DNA of 45,195 nt. Origin: Lachnospiraceae bacterium (GTDB lineage Bacteria > Bacillota > Clostridia > Lachnospirales > Lachnospiraceae). A program made the position numbers and the translations under genes. Location: positions 1 through 45,195 of the forward strand of contig JAIKWO010000147.1 of the NCBI GenBank assembly GCA_024684675.1. The letters are read 5' to 3'. Each line of letters starts with the position of its first letter. Position 1 is the stretch's first letter. The notes under the pieces were generated by a model. That model searched no databases. It had not been told where the DNA came from and was given only the letters and a program-made list of their open reading frames with translations. This document shows positions 35,546 to 43,961 of the stretch, piece after piece.

Positions 35546-37582
35546 TTACGGCTCAATCACATTGAAGGTACCTCTGTTTCCGCCGGATGTGCTGTCGAGA
35601 TTCTTCGCAAATGCGGCAAATTTTGACACATTTCCGGAGATCGATGCTTTCTTTTGGAAATCCTCGCCCGCACCGCCAACAAGCATCAAAAGCATTTTAG
35701 ATGTGCAGGTCACATTGATATCAGCGCCGGATGCGGGTCTTCCTTTTGCGTACAGAAGCGCACCGGAGCGCATGTAGACTGTATAGTTCTCGTTTGTATC
35801 GGTTAATGCGAACGTGATCGTGTATTTCTCGTTTGCCATTTTTGCCTTATCAAGCATAATGCCCATGTAGTCAAAAGCCATCTCGGGCGTTAAGTTTACC
35901 ATGAGATCCTTGGCAAACTGCTTGTTGCCGGCTGCTTTTTCCGCCTGATTGCCCTGCCGGAGTTCAAGCGCCGCTGTCAGGTAACAGTTGCGCCATGTGC
36001 CGGATTCCGCCTGATAGCCGAGCTGCTCCAGCGCATCCGCACAGAGCGCTCTCGCTTCCGCATTGGAAGGATCTGCAAAGAGGATCGTGTTGGTGAATTC
36101 CGCCACCCACTGGTATTCACCGCGCTGATATTCCTCGCGCGCCTTCTTCATCGCCGCATCAAGACCGCCAAGTTCAAGATACTGTTTCCACTTTTTTGCG
36201 CTCGCCTCGGGCGTCATTTTGTTCAGGTTGATCGGATTTGCATCATACCAGCCCATGTACTTCTGATATACCGCCTTGGCATTGTGCTTCAGAGTGCCGT
36301 AATACTGGCGCGTGTACCAGTTTTTTGCAAGAGGCGCCGGCAGAGTGATCCTGTCTGCGATCTCGGTGGATGTGTAACCCGCGTTGATCATGGAGAGCGT
36401 CTCGTCATTGATGTATTTATAGACTGCTGCCGTGTTGATCATGTATTCATTGACATTCTCCGTACCCCAGTGCGGCCAGTTATGGGACTGGAATACGACA
36501 TCCGTCCTGCTGCCGTAAAGTGCTACGGCTTCCATGATATATTTTGCCCAGGCGCCACCGTCCCGGACCTCCGCACCGCGGAGCGTATAGAGATTATGCA
36601 GGGTGCCGGTGCAGTTCTCCGCCATCCAGAGCGCACGCTTCTGCGGGAAATATGCGTTCATCTCCGCAGGTGCCTCCGTGCCGGGCGTCAGCTGGAATTC
36701 GATCTCAACACCATCGATCGTCATTTTTTCGCCGGTTTGCTTGATCTCATAAGTCGGCATGACAAACGTCGGCGTTCCCTTGGACTGTCCCATGCCGATG
36801 CCGATGGACATACCGCCCTGCTCGTTCTTGGGAAGAAAATTGCCGTACTGATACTGTGCGCGGCGGCTCATACCCGTTCCCGCATTCAGGTTCTCCGCAA
36901 CCGCATGCTCCGCAAAGCCTTCCGGTACGATCACCGGAACCTTGCCGCTTGCGATCTGCTGATCGATCGGAAGGGAAGCATCCGCCATCTTCGTTTCATC
37001 AGTAAAAGCTCTGACTCCGCCAAAGTGATCAATATGGGAATGCGATATGAGCACTGCCTTCACGGGACGCTCGCCGAGATTCCTGTCAACGATCGCCTTC
37101 GCTGCCTGCGCGCATTCCAGCGTCATGGATGTATCGAAGATGATCCACCCTGTATCGCCCGCGATAAACGTCACGTTCGCCATGTCATAGCCACGCACCT
37201 GATAGATGCCGTCCATGACCTGAAACAGGCCGCACACATGGTTATTCTTCACATTTTCCCAAAGGCTTGGATTGACCGTATCCGGTGCCTGATCCTGCCC
37301 GTCCAGGAATGCGTACGCCTTCTGGCTCCAGACAACATGCCCGTCATCCGCGAGGATCTCCAGTGCTTCAGGCGCCTCGATCAGCCCTCTGTTCGCATTG
37401 TCCCACTCACTCCTGTCCGTAAAATCAAGCATGTCATACCATGCCTGATTGGCGGCTTTCGTATGCACCGTCGCGGGCTTTTGCTCCAGTGTAGGCTTAT
37501 AGCCCGCGCCCGTTACCATCGCCCATACAAGCAGAAGTGCCGTGGCTCTCGCCACTGTTTTTACAGTCACAAATCGCTTCAT
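35546..37582 (-). CDS. Secreted metallo-beta-lactamase-fold alkyl/aryl sulfatase
   Basis: Signal peptide; VTFIAGDTGWIIFDTSMTLECAQAAKAIVDRNLGERPVKAVLISHSHIDHFGG; C-terminal dimerisation and SCP2-like regions. Start corrected to MKRFVTV (GGGGAGAGTACAAATG). Confidence 0.9.
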   Translation of the reverse strand: MKRFVTVKTVARATALLLVWAMVTGAGYKPTLEQKPATVHTKAANQAWYDMLDFTDRSEWDNANRGLIEAPEALEILADDGHVVWSQKAYAFLDGQDQAPDTVNPSLWENVKNNHVCGLFQVMDGIYQVRGYDMANVTFIAGDTGWIIFDTSMTLECAQAAKAIVDRNLGERPVKAVLISHSHIDHFGGVRAFTDETKMADASLPIDQQIASGKVPVIVPEGFAEHAVAENLNAGTGMSRRAQYQYGNFLPKNEQGGMSIGIGMGQSKGTPTFVMPTYEIKQTGEKMTIDGVEIEFQLTPGTEAPAEMNAYFPQKRALWMAENCTGTLHNLYTLRGAEVRDGGAWAKYIMEAVALYGSRTDVVFQSHNWPHWGTENVNEYMINTAAVYKYINDETLSMINAGYTSTEIADRITLPAPLAKNWYTRQYYGTLKHNAKAVYQKYMGWYDANPINLNKMTPEASAKKWKQYLELGGLDAAMKKAREEYQRGEYQWVAEFTNTILFADPSNAEARALCADALEQLGYQAESGTWRNCYLTAALELRQGNQAEKAAGNKQFAKDLMVNLTPEMAFDYMGIMLDKAKMANEKYTITFALTDTNENYTVYMRSGALLYAKGRPASGADINVTCTSKMLLMLVGGAGEDFQKKASISGNVSKFAAFAKNLDSTSGGNRGTFNVIEP

Positions 37583-37630
37583 TTGTACTCTCCCCTCGCA
37601 GCTCATGCCGCATTTTTCGTATGATCTATC

Positions 37631-38461
37631 TCAATGATCAAAAAATCTTCTATACCGGATCGCTCCCTTTGGACAGACTTTTTTGCAAGCGCCGCACTGA
37701 ATACATTCGCGGTCGCCCACACACGTTACATCCATCCTGCACATTTCGACGCAGGCATTACAGCCGGTGCATTTCCCCTTATCTACGGTGAGCCCGAAAA
37801 ATGCGACCGGGTTAAAAAGCGAATAGATCGCCCCAAGCGGGCAGAAGAACCTGCAGAAGGCACGGTAGCACACCGTGCAAAGCAGAATGCAAAGAACCAG
37901 CAGGTATACTTTCCATGTGAAAAGAAAGCCTGCCATGTCTCTGATCTCTTCATTCAGGATCATAAGCGGAATCCCCGCCTCGATCGTCCCCGCAGGACAG
38001 AAATATTTGCAGAATCCCGGCGCCGCCTTTATGATCGGTATCGCGATCACAAACAGCGCTAGGATCACATATTTCATATAGGAAAGCGCTCTTGTCAGCC
38101 GATTCTTCCTAACTTTGGGGAAAGGAATCGCATGCAAAAGCTCCTGAAAAAGCCCAAACGGGCATAAAAAGCCGCAGATCATCCGGCCGAGCAGAATGCC
38201 GAAAAGCAAGATCGTGCCCAGCATATAAAACGGAAAGCGGTACGCGGACATGGCGAGCGCCTCCTGCAGGCTTCCAAGCGGGCAAGACAATACGGCTCCC
38301 GGGCACGAATAGCAATTGAGTCCCGGGGCACAGATGCCCTTTGATACGCTCTTGCTGATCCTGCCGGTCACAAATCCCGTTAGATGGCAGTTATACAGTA
38401 CGGCTGCAAGAAGCTGCGTATATTTCCGACCATATTTTCCCAAATGCTCATGAAATCTCAT
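37631..38461 (-). CDS. 4Fe-4S polyferredoxin-type membrane protein (NapH-like)
   Basis: Multi-TM; APGLNCYSCPGAVLSCPLGSLQ; two clusters CTGCNACVEMC / CIQCGACKKVCPKGAI. Start placed at MRFHEH overlapping the upstream TGA (TGATG). Confidence 0.88.
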   Translation of the reverse strand: MRFHEHLGKYGRKYTQLLAAVLYNCHLTGFVTGRISKSVSKGICAPGLNCYSCPGAVLSCPLGSLQEALAMSAYRFPFYMLGTILLFGILLGRMICGFLCPFGLFQELLHAIPFPKVRKNRLTRALSYMKYVILALFVIAIPIIKAAPGFCKYFCPAGTIEAGIPLMILNEEIRDMAGFLFTWKVYLLVLCILLCTVCYRAFCRFFCPLGAIYSLFNPVAFFGLTVDKGKCTGCNACVEMCRMDVTCVGDRECIQCGACKKVCPKGAIRYRRFFDH

Positions 38462-38604
38462 CAACCGATCCCCACGCATTCCATGCAGACCATCACGGCT
38501 TTGGTCCATATATCCCGGTATCCGCCGGCCACAATGCCCATCAGGAGCATCACAAAGCCTGCCAAAAGAAGCGTAATGCGTATGATCCGCTTTGATCTTT
38601 CCAT
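38461..38604 (-). CDS. 47-aa CD1871A-like CXXC microprotein (not in ORF track)
   Basis: Translated by hand: MERSKRIIRITLLLAGFVMLLMGIVAGGYRDIWTKAVMVCMECVGIG*; TM segment plus CMEC; sits between TlpA-like and polyferredoxin genes; GGAGGCGCTATG RBS. Confidence 0.85.
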   Translation of the reverse strand: MERSKRIIRITLLLAGFVMLLMGIVAGGYRDIWTKAVMVCMECVGIG

Positions 38605-38637
38605 AGCGCCTCCTCTTTTTCTTTAACCCAACCCGAA

Positions 38638-39369
38638 TTAGTTTAGATAACTCTCCAGGCGTTTTTTCACTTTGCTGCAGCTCTGTCCTGCCATCATCTT
38701 GCCGATGATATGCCCCTCACGATCAACGAGGAAGGATGTCGGGATCACCTGGATGCCCGAAACAACGTCATACAGATCATCACTAAAGCGTAGGTTCATA
38801 AACTGTGCGCCCGCGCTGCTCATGATCTCCTCCGCATAGGATACATTGTTGTCGATCCCGTCGTATGTATCCACGATGAGTCCTATAAGGTTCACGTTGC
38901 CGGGAAGTTCACGATCAAGAGCTACATAGTCAGGCATCCCGTTGATACATGCTCCGCAGTAAGTCCCCCATACATGAACGATCGTAATATCGTAATCTGA
39001 AAAAATGTCCTGTGTTACCTTATTGCCGTCCAGCGAGGTCGTGCGGAACCTAAGCTTACTCTTCGAAAGCTCGCTAGCCGGGATATTGACGGATGCATTG
39101 TTTTCGGAGGAAGCTTCCTGCCCGGATGTATCTTCCTTGCCTGAATCTTCCATCGTACCTGCTGCTGCAGATGATTCGTCGTCAATTTGACCATCTTCAG
39201 AAGCGGGTGCTTCATCTTCGTCCACGGTCTCTTCCACGACCGTTTCCTGCTTCGCAACTTCCTCCTTGTCATCATCCGGCCAGAACAGAAAGACCACAAA
39301 AACCATTCCCAGTGTGAAAAAAAACGTGCCGACCATGATCAGGATCGTATATATCACTTTATTATTCAT
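38638..39369 (-). CDS. TlpA-like thiol-disulfide redoxin, membrane-anchored
   Basis: N-term TM, acidic linker, ITIVHVWGTYCGACINGMPDYVALDREL CxxC, VIPTSFLVDREGHIIGKMMAG. Confidence 0.92.
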   Translation of the reverse strand: MNNKVIYTILIMVGTFFFTLGMVFVVFLFWPDDDKEEVAKQETVVEETVDEDEAPASEDGQIDDESSAAAGTMEDSGKEDTSGQEASSENNASVNIPASELSKSKLRFRTTSLDGNKVTQDIFSDYDITIVHVWGTYCGACINGMPDYVALDRELPGNVNLIGLIVDTYDGIDNNVSYAEEIMSSAGAQFMNLRFSDDLYDVVSGIQVIPTSFLVDREGHIIGKMMAGQSCSKVKKRLESYLN

Positions 39370-39445
39370 TGTCTATACTCCATGTGCTCATTTACAGAAT
39401 TGCATATACGAAAGCGACTATAATTGTATGCTCTGCAAGAACCGA

Positions 39446-39483
39446 TTCATAGTACCCTTATAGCTACCTTGTCTGCTTTTTTT
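39446..39483 (-). promoter_or_regulatory. Candidate promoter/operator resembling the one at 31116-31151
   Basis: Minus strand A-tract - AGACAA - GGTAGCTATAAGGGTAC (17) - TATGAA. Confidence 0.45.
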
Positions 39484-39491
39484 GATACAAA

Positions 39492-39546
39492 GACAAACGA
39501 CCGGTATCTTACCATGGAATATAGTAAGAGATCGGTCGTCTGTCAA
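39492..39546 (-). promoter_or_regulatory. 53-bp dyad over a consensus promoter upstream of the redoxin operon
   Basis: GACAAACGACCGGTATCTTAC-N11-GTAAGAGATCGGTCGTCTGTC (21-bp arms, 3 mismatches); minus-strand TTGACA (39541-39546)-N17-TATATT (39518-39523) lies within. Confidence 0.8.
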
Positions 39547-39603
39547 GGCAATTTGACATATATGGATTGGATAGGTTGCCTGTTTTACCCTAAGGAAAAA
39601 CCG

Positions 39604-40515
39604 TTAGTCATAGAGACCTTTGCTTAAATAGCGGTCGCCTCTGTCAGGGAATATCACCACGATGTTGCCGTGGTCGATCGTCTCGGCGAGCTTGGTTGCC
39701 GCCGCAAGTGCCGCGCCGGATGAGGAGCCTGCAAGGATTCCTTCTTTGGATGCGAGGTCTCTCGATGCCCCGAACGCTTCATCATCCGTTACTTTAAATA
39801 CCTTGTCGATCAGGGATACGTCCATCGTATCGGCAATGAAGTCATTTCCGATGCCCTCAATCTCGTAGTCCGCATGCTCACCACCGCCGATAATGGAACC
39901 GTACGGGTCAGCGAGAACGCCCTGAATGTTTGCATCCTGCTCTTTTAAATAGCGGAGCGTTCCGGAGAAGGTACCGCCTGATCCTGCGCCTGCAACAAGG
40001 TAATCTACCTTGCCGTCCATCTGCTTATAGATCTCGGGACCCGTTGTCTCGTAGTGTGCGAGCGGATTTGCCGGATTATGGAACTGTTTTAACATGATCG
40101 CACCGGGTGTCTTGTCGATGATCTCCTGTGCGATCCTCTCCGCACCGAGCATGCCTTCTTCTCTGCTTGTGTGAATGATCTCAGCGCCAAGTGCGCGCAT
40201 GACCTTCTGCTTTTCCTCGGAGAATTTCTCCGGTACGGCAAAGATCACGCGATAGCCACGGTTCAGTGCCGCAACGGCGATACCGATACCGGTGTTGCCG
40301 GCCGTCGCTTCCACGATGGTGCCGCCTTTTTTCAGAAGGCCGCGCTCCTCCGCGTCCTTGACCATGTACATGCCGACGCGGTCCTTTACGCTGCCCGCCG
40401 GGTTCATCAGCTCGAGCTTCGCATAAATGTGAACGTCCTTTTTGGTTTCAAAATGTGTCAGCTCCATGATCGGCGTATTTCCGATCATTTCCTGTATACT
40501 CTTAAAAACTTCCAT
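39604..40515 (-). CDS. mccA: PLP-dependent cysteine synthase / cystathionine beta-synthase (MccA-like)
   Basis: NPAGSVKDRVG (PLP Lys), EATAGNTGIGIAVAA, AGSGGTFSG, C-term PDRGDRYLSKGLYD; adjacent to MccB-like gene. Confidence 0.82.
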   Translation of the reverse strand: MEVFKSIQEMIGNTPIMELTHFETKKDVHIYAKLELMNPAGSVKDRVGMYMVKDAEERGLLKKGGTIVEATAGNTGIGIAVAALNRGYRVIFAVPEKFSEEKQKVMRALGAEIIHTSREEGMLGAERIAQEIIDKTPGAIMLKQFHNPANPLAHYETTGPEIYKQMDGKVDYLVAGAGSGGTFSGTLRYLKEQDANIQGVLADPYGSIIGGGEHADYEIEGIGNDFIADTMDVSLIDKVFKVTDDEAFGASRDLASKEGILAGSSSGAALAAATKLAETIDHGNIVVIFPDRGDRYLSKGLYD

Positions 40516-40528
40516 TGCTATTCTCTCC

Positions 40529-41680
40529 CTATCTTGCAGAATTCTCGATCGCCTGTGTAAGGTCTGCGATCAGGTCGTCCGCGTCTTCTATGCCGACCGA
40601 AAAGCGGATCAGCTCATCAACGATACCTACCTTCTTCCTGATGTCTGCGGGGATCGCCGCATGCGTCATGGTCGCCGGATGGCATACGAGAGACTCCACG
40701 CCGCCAAGGCTCTCCGCAAGTGTGATCAGCTTCAGGTTCTTGTAGAATTTTCGGTAATCATATTTTTCCTTCAAAACAAACGAGATCATCGCGCCGGCGC
40801 CGTCCGCCTGTTTCTTCTGCACTTCGTAGCCGGGGTCGGATTTTAAGCCCGGATAATATACCTTGGATGCGTAGCCGCTTTTTTCAAGCCATTCTGCGAT
40901 CTTGCCGGCATTCGCCACATGTCTGTCCATACGAACGCCAAGCGTCTTGATGCCGCGGATCATCAGATAGCTGTCCCAAGGTCCTAAGATACCGCCGATC
41001 GCATTCTGCAGATAGTACAGACGGTCAGCAATCTTTTTATCATTCACCGCAACAAGACCGGATACCACATCGCTGTGGCCGCCGAGATACTTCGTACCGC
41101 TGTGGATGACGATGTCAGCGCCGAGTGTGAGCGGTCGCTGCAAGTAAGGTGTCAGGAATGTATTGTCCACAATGACCAGCTTGTCATGCTTATGTGCCAC
41201 CTTTGCGACTGCTTCGATATCTGTCACAGACAAAAGCGGGTTTGCAGGGCTCTCAATGTAGACTGCCTTTACGGAATCTTCAAGTGCCTTTTCCACCGCA
41301 CCAAGATCGGTCGTGTTGACGATCTCATAGGTAATGTCAAAATTCTTAAATACGTTGTCCAGGATGCGGAAAGTACCGCCGTAGATATTATCGGACACGA
41401 TCAGCTTATCGCCCGTTTTAAAAAGTGACAGGACCGTATTGATCGCTGCAAGTCCGGATGCGAATGCCAATCCGTACTGCCCCTGCTCGAGGTCTGCGAT
41501 CAACTTCTCAAGCGCCGCTCTTGTGGGGTTACCCGTACGGGAATACTCCCAGCCGCGATCCTCGCCGAGTCCGTCCTGTTTAAATGTTGATGTCTGGTAG
41601 ATCGGTACGTTAACGGCACCTGTCGTGACGTCACCGTCCGTTCCGCCATGGATGAGTAAAGAATTGATCTTTAAGCTCAT
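40529..41680 (-). CDS. mccB: Cystathionine gamma-lyase/synthase (MccB/MetC-like)
   Basis: YSRTGNPTRAALEKLIADLE, IHSGTKYLGGHSDVVSG (PLP Lys), SLGGVESLVCHPATMTHA. Confidence 0.85.
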   Translation of the reverse strand: MSLKINSLLIHGGTDGDVTTGAVNVPIYQTSTFKQDGLGEDRGWEYSRTGNPTRAALEKLIADLEQGQYGLAFASGLAAINTVLSLFKTGDKLIVSDNIYGGTFRILDNVFKNFDITYEIVNTTDLGAVEKALEDSVKAVYIESPANPLLSVTDIEAVAKVAHKHDKLVIVDNTFLTPYLQRPLTLGADIVIHSGTKYLGGHSDVVSGLVAVNDKKIADRLYYLQNAIGGILGPWDSYLMIRGIKTLGVRMDRHVANAGKIAEWLEKSGYASKVYYPGLKSDPGYEVQKKQADGAGAMISFVLKEKYDYRKFYKNLKLITLAESLGGVESLVCHPATMTHAAIPADIRKKVGIVDELIRFSVGIEDADDLIADLTQAIENSAR

Positions 41681-41946
41681 GTTCCTATTCCTCCTTTGTC
41701 ATCATTGCCTTTTTGATTTTTTCAAATCCGATATATGTTATACCTATCATACTACTAGGTTATTTATTTGAAAATTTTGCGCATTTTATCATCAGTGATA
41801 AGTTTGCTTTATCGCAGCAACGGATCGTTTGTGCCCTCGAAGGAGCGTTTTGCGCCTTTTTACGTTGCTCGTGAACGCCGTTGCGCTTATAATAAAAAGC
41901 AACCAATTGAAAACCCTGTAAGATTCGTGATAGGAGGAATGAACTT

Positions 41947-42999
41947 ATGGAAAAAAGACGACGCTCCCTAAGAATTGTTTCTGTCATCATGCTCATTATG
42001 ATGGTTTTCGCATCTGCGTTCACCGTTTCCGCCGAGGAAGCCCCGCTTTCCTTATGGACGGATGGTGCCGCTTCCAAAGATGCACTTGTATCGTATATGA
42101 ATGCGATCACGGACCCTGCAAGCCCTGATTTTATCCCGGTGCAGGACCGCATCGCTGTTTTCGATCTGGACGGTACGCTCTGCTGCGAGACCGATCCCGT
42201 TTACTTCGACCATATGCTCCTGCAGCATCGTGTGCTTGAAGATTCGAGTTATAAAAACAAAGCGACCCCTTTTGAAAAAGAGATCGCCAATAAAGTCATT
42301 CAGTTCGCCGAGACGGGCGTTTATCCCGCAGGCATGGACAATGATCACGGCAGAGCGGTCGCATCCTCTTTTGCCGGCATGACCGTAGAGGAGTTTCTGC
42401 AATACGTAAAAGCTTATCGCGGCACCCCGATGAACAGCTACAAAGGCATGAATAAAGGGGACGCCTTCTACAAACCGATGATCCAGGTCATCAACTATCT
42501 GCAGGAGAATCAGTTCGATGTCTATATTGTAAGCGGCACCGACCGCCTGATCGTCAGAGGCCTCGTAGACGGCAAGCTTCCGATCCTGCCGCGCAACATC
42601 ATCGGCTCCGACGAGCAGCTCGTATCCGACAATCAGCAAGGCAAGGACGGCCTCGAATATGTCTTCACCGACAAGGATCGCGTGATCCTCGGCGGCAACT
42701 TCATCATCAAGAACCTCAAGATGAACAAAGTGACCGCGATCGCGCAGGAGATCGGCCAGCAGCCCGTTCTCTCCTTCGGCAACAGCACCGGTGATGCCGC
42801 CATGGCGGAATACGTCACCAGCCACAACCCGCACAAGAGCCTCGCATTCATGCTCTGCTGCGACGACACGGTACGCGAGAACGGCAAGCTCTCTGCAGCC
42901 GAGAAGATGTACGGCCTCTGCGCAGAATACGACTGGGTACCGGTCTCCATGAAGAATGACTGGACGACGATTTACGGAGATGGCGTGACAAGAAAATAG
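41947..42999 (+). CDS. Secreted HAD-superfamily phosphatase
   Basis: Signal peptide SVIMLIMMVFASAFTVSAEE; AVFDLDGTLCCETDP (DxDGT), IVSGTDRL, SFGNSTGDAAM. Confidence 0.88.
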   Translation: MEKRRRSLRIVSVIMLIMMVFASAFTVSAEEAPLSLWTDGAASKDALVSYMNAITDPASPDFIPVQDRIAVFDLDGTLCCETDPVYFDHMLLQHRVLEDSSYKNKATPFEKEIANKVIQFAETGVYPAGMDNDHGRAVASSFAGMTVEEFLQYVKAYRGTPMNSYKGMNKGDAFYKPMIQVINYLQENQFDVYIVSGTDRLIVRGLVDGKLPILPRNIIGSDEQLVSDNQQGKDGLEYVFTDKDRVILGGNFIIKNLKMNKVTAIAQEIGQQPVLSFGNSTGDAAMAEYVTSHNPHKSLAFMLCCDDTVRENGKLSAAEKMYGLCAEYDWVPVSMKNDWTTIYGDGVTRK

Positions 43000-43012
43000 A
43001 AAATAGTATTGC

Positions 43013-43049
43013 AAAAATGGTCCCTTGGGGACCCAAGGGACCATTTTCA
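43013..43049. terminator. Bidirectional intrinsic terminator
   Basis: Perfect 15-bp stem AAAATGGTCCCTTGG-GGAC-CCAAGGGACCATTTT between convergent genes. Confidence 0.9.
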
Positions 43050-43055
43050 AAAAAA

Positions 43056-43961
43056 CTACAGTTCCTTATATTTCAAGATCTCCTCCACATACGCCTGCCC
43101 GTACTTCGAAAGCACGCTGCCCTTGCGCGTGATGTAGCCGATCGTCAGCGGGTCCTCCTCTTTCAGCTTGATCGAGACGAGACCTTTTAGGATCGCGCTC
43201 TCGCCGGAGAGCATGCCCGAGCCGACGGAATAGCCGTGGAGCTTAGCGATCATCTCCATCGTGGTCGCGCGGTCGTCGGACTTGATCATTTTGTCAAAAT
43301 CATAATCCGCCATCGCTTCTTCCGTTAAGTAGAACTCGCTGTCATCACTCTGGTCAAAAGAGATACACGGGTACGCGCGAAGCTCATCAAGAGAGATCTC
43401 CTTGCGGTTTGCAAACTCGTGATCCTCCCACACATATGCGTACGTCTCACGCTGCATGAGCGGTGTAAATTCCAGCTGGTAGTCTTTAAAAAGCTTTTTC
43501 ATGAGCGCTTCACTCGAGCCTGAAAACGACACGATGCCGACCTCGCTCTTTAAGCTGCGCACATCTTCGAGCACTTCCTTCGTCTTGGTCTCGTGGATCG
43601 AAAACACATACTTCTCAGGATTCGTCTGCCGGATCACCTCGTTAAAGGCCTTGATCGAGAAGTTGTAGTGCTGCGTTGATACGGAAAAATGTTCCTTGCC
43701 GCTGTCCTTGGCAAGATAGCGGTTCTCTAAGATCTCATACTGTCCGACCGCCTTCTTGGCATAAGCCACGAATTCGCGCCCCGCATCCGTCAGAGAGATG
43801 CCCTTATTGGTCCTGTCAAAAATGAGGATGCCGAGCTCATCTTCCAGTTCCCGAATGCTCGCAGAGAGCGCGGGCTGCGATATATATAGTTTGGTTGATG
43901 CCCTGCGCATGGACGATTCGCCCGCTACCGCAAGGACATATCTGATCTGTGTGATATTCAT
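43056..43961 (-). CDS. LysR family transcriptional regulator
   Basis: MNITQIRYVLAVAGESSMRRASTKLYISQPALSASIRELEDELGILIFDRTNKGISLTDAGREF. Start corrected to 43961 (ATGA overlap with upstream gene). Confidence 0.94.
   Translation of the reverse strand: MNITQIRYVLAVAGESSMRRASTKLYISQPALSASIRELEDELGILIFDRTNKGISLTDAGREFVAYAKKAVGQYEILENRYLAKDSGKEHFSVSTQHYNFSIKAFNEVIRQTNPEKYVFSIHETKTKEVLEDVRSLKSEVGIVSFSGSSEALMKKLFKDYQLEFTPLMQRETYAYVWEDHEFANRKEISLDELRAYPCISFDQSDDSEFYLTEEAMADYDFDKMIKSDDRATTMEMIAKLHGYSVGSGMLSGESAILKGLVSIKLKEEDPLTIGYITRKGSVLSKYGQAYVEEILKYKEL

Noticed and set aside
36284-37624. 446-aa plus-strand ORF
   Set aside because: Exactly antisense to the alkylsulfatase, which has signal peptide, RBS and catalytic motifs; the translation (Cys/Arg/His/Ile-rich) has no recognisable family.
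42052-43050. 332-aa minus-strand ORF
   Set aside because: Antisense to the secreted HAD phosphatase and reads through the bidirectional terminator; spurious.
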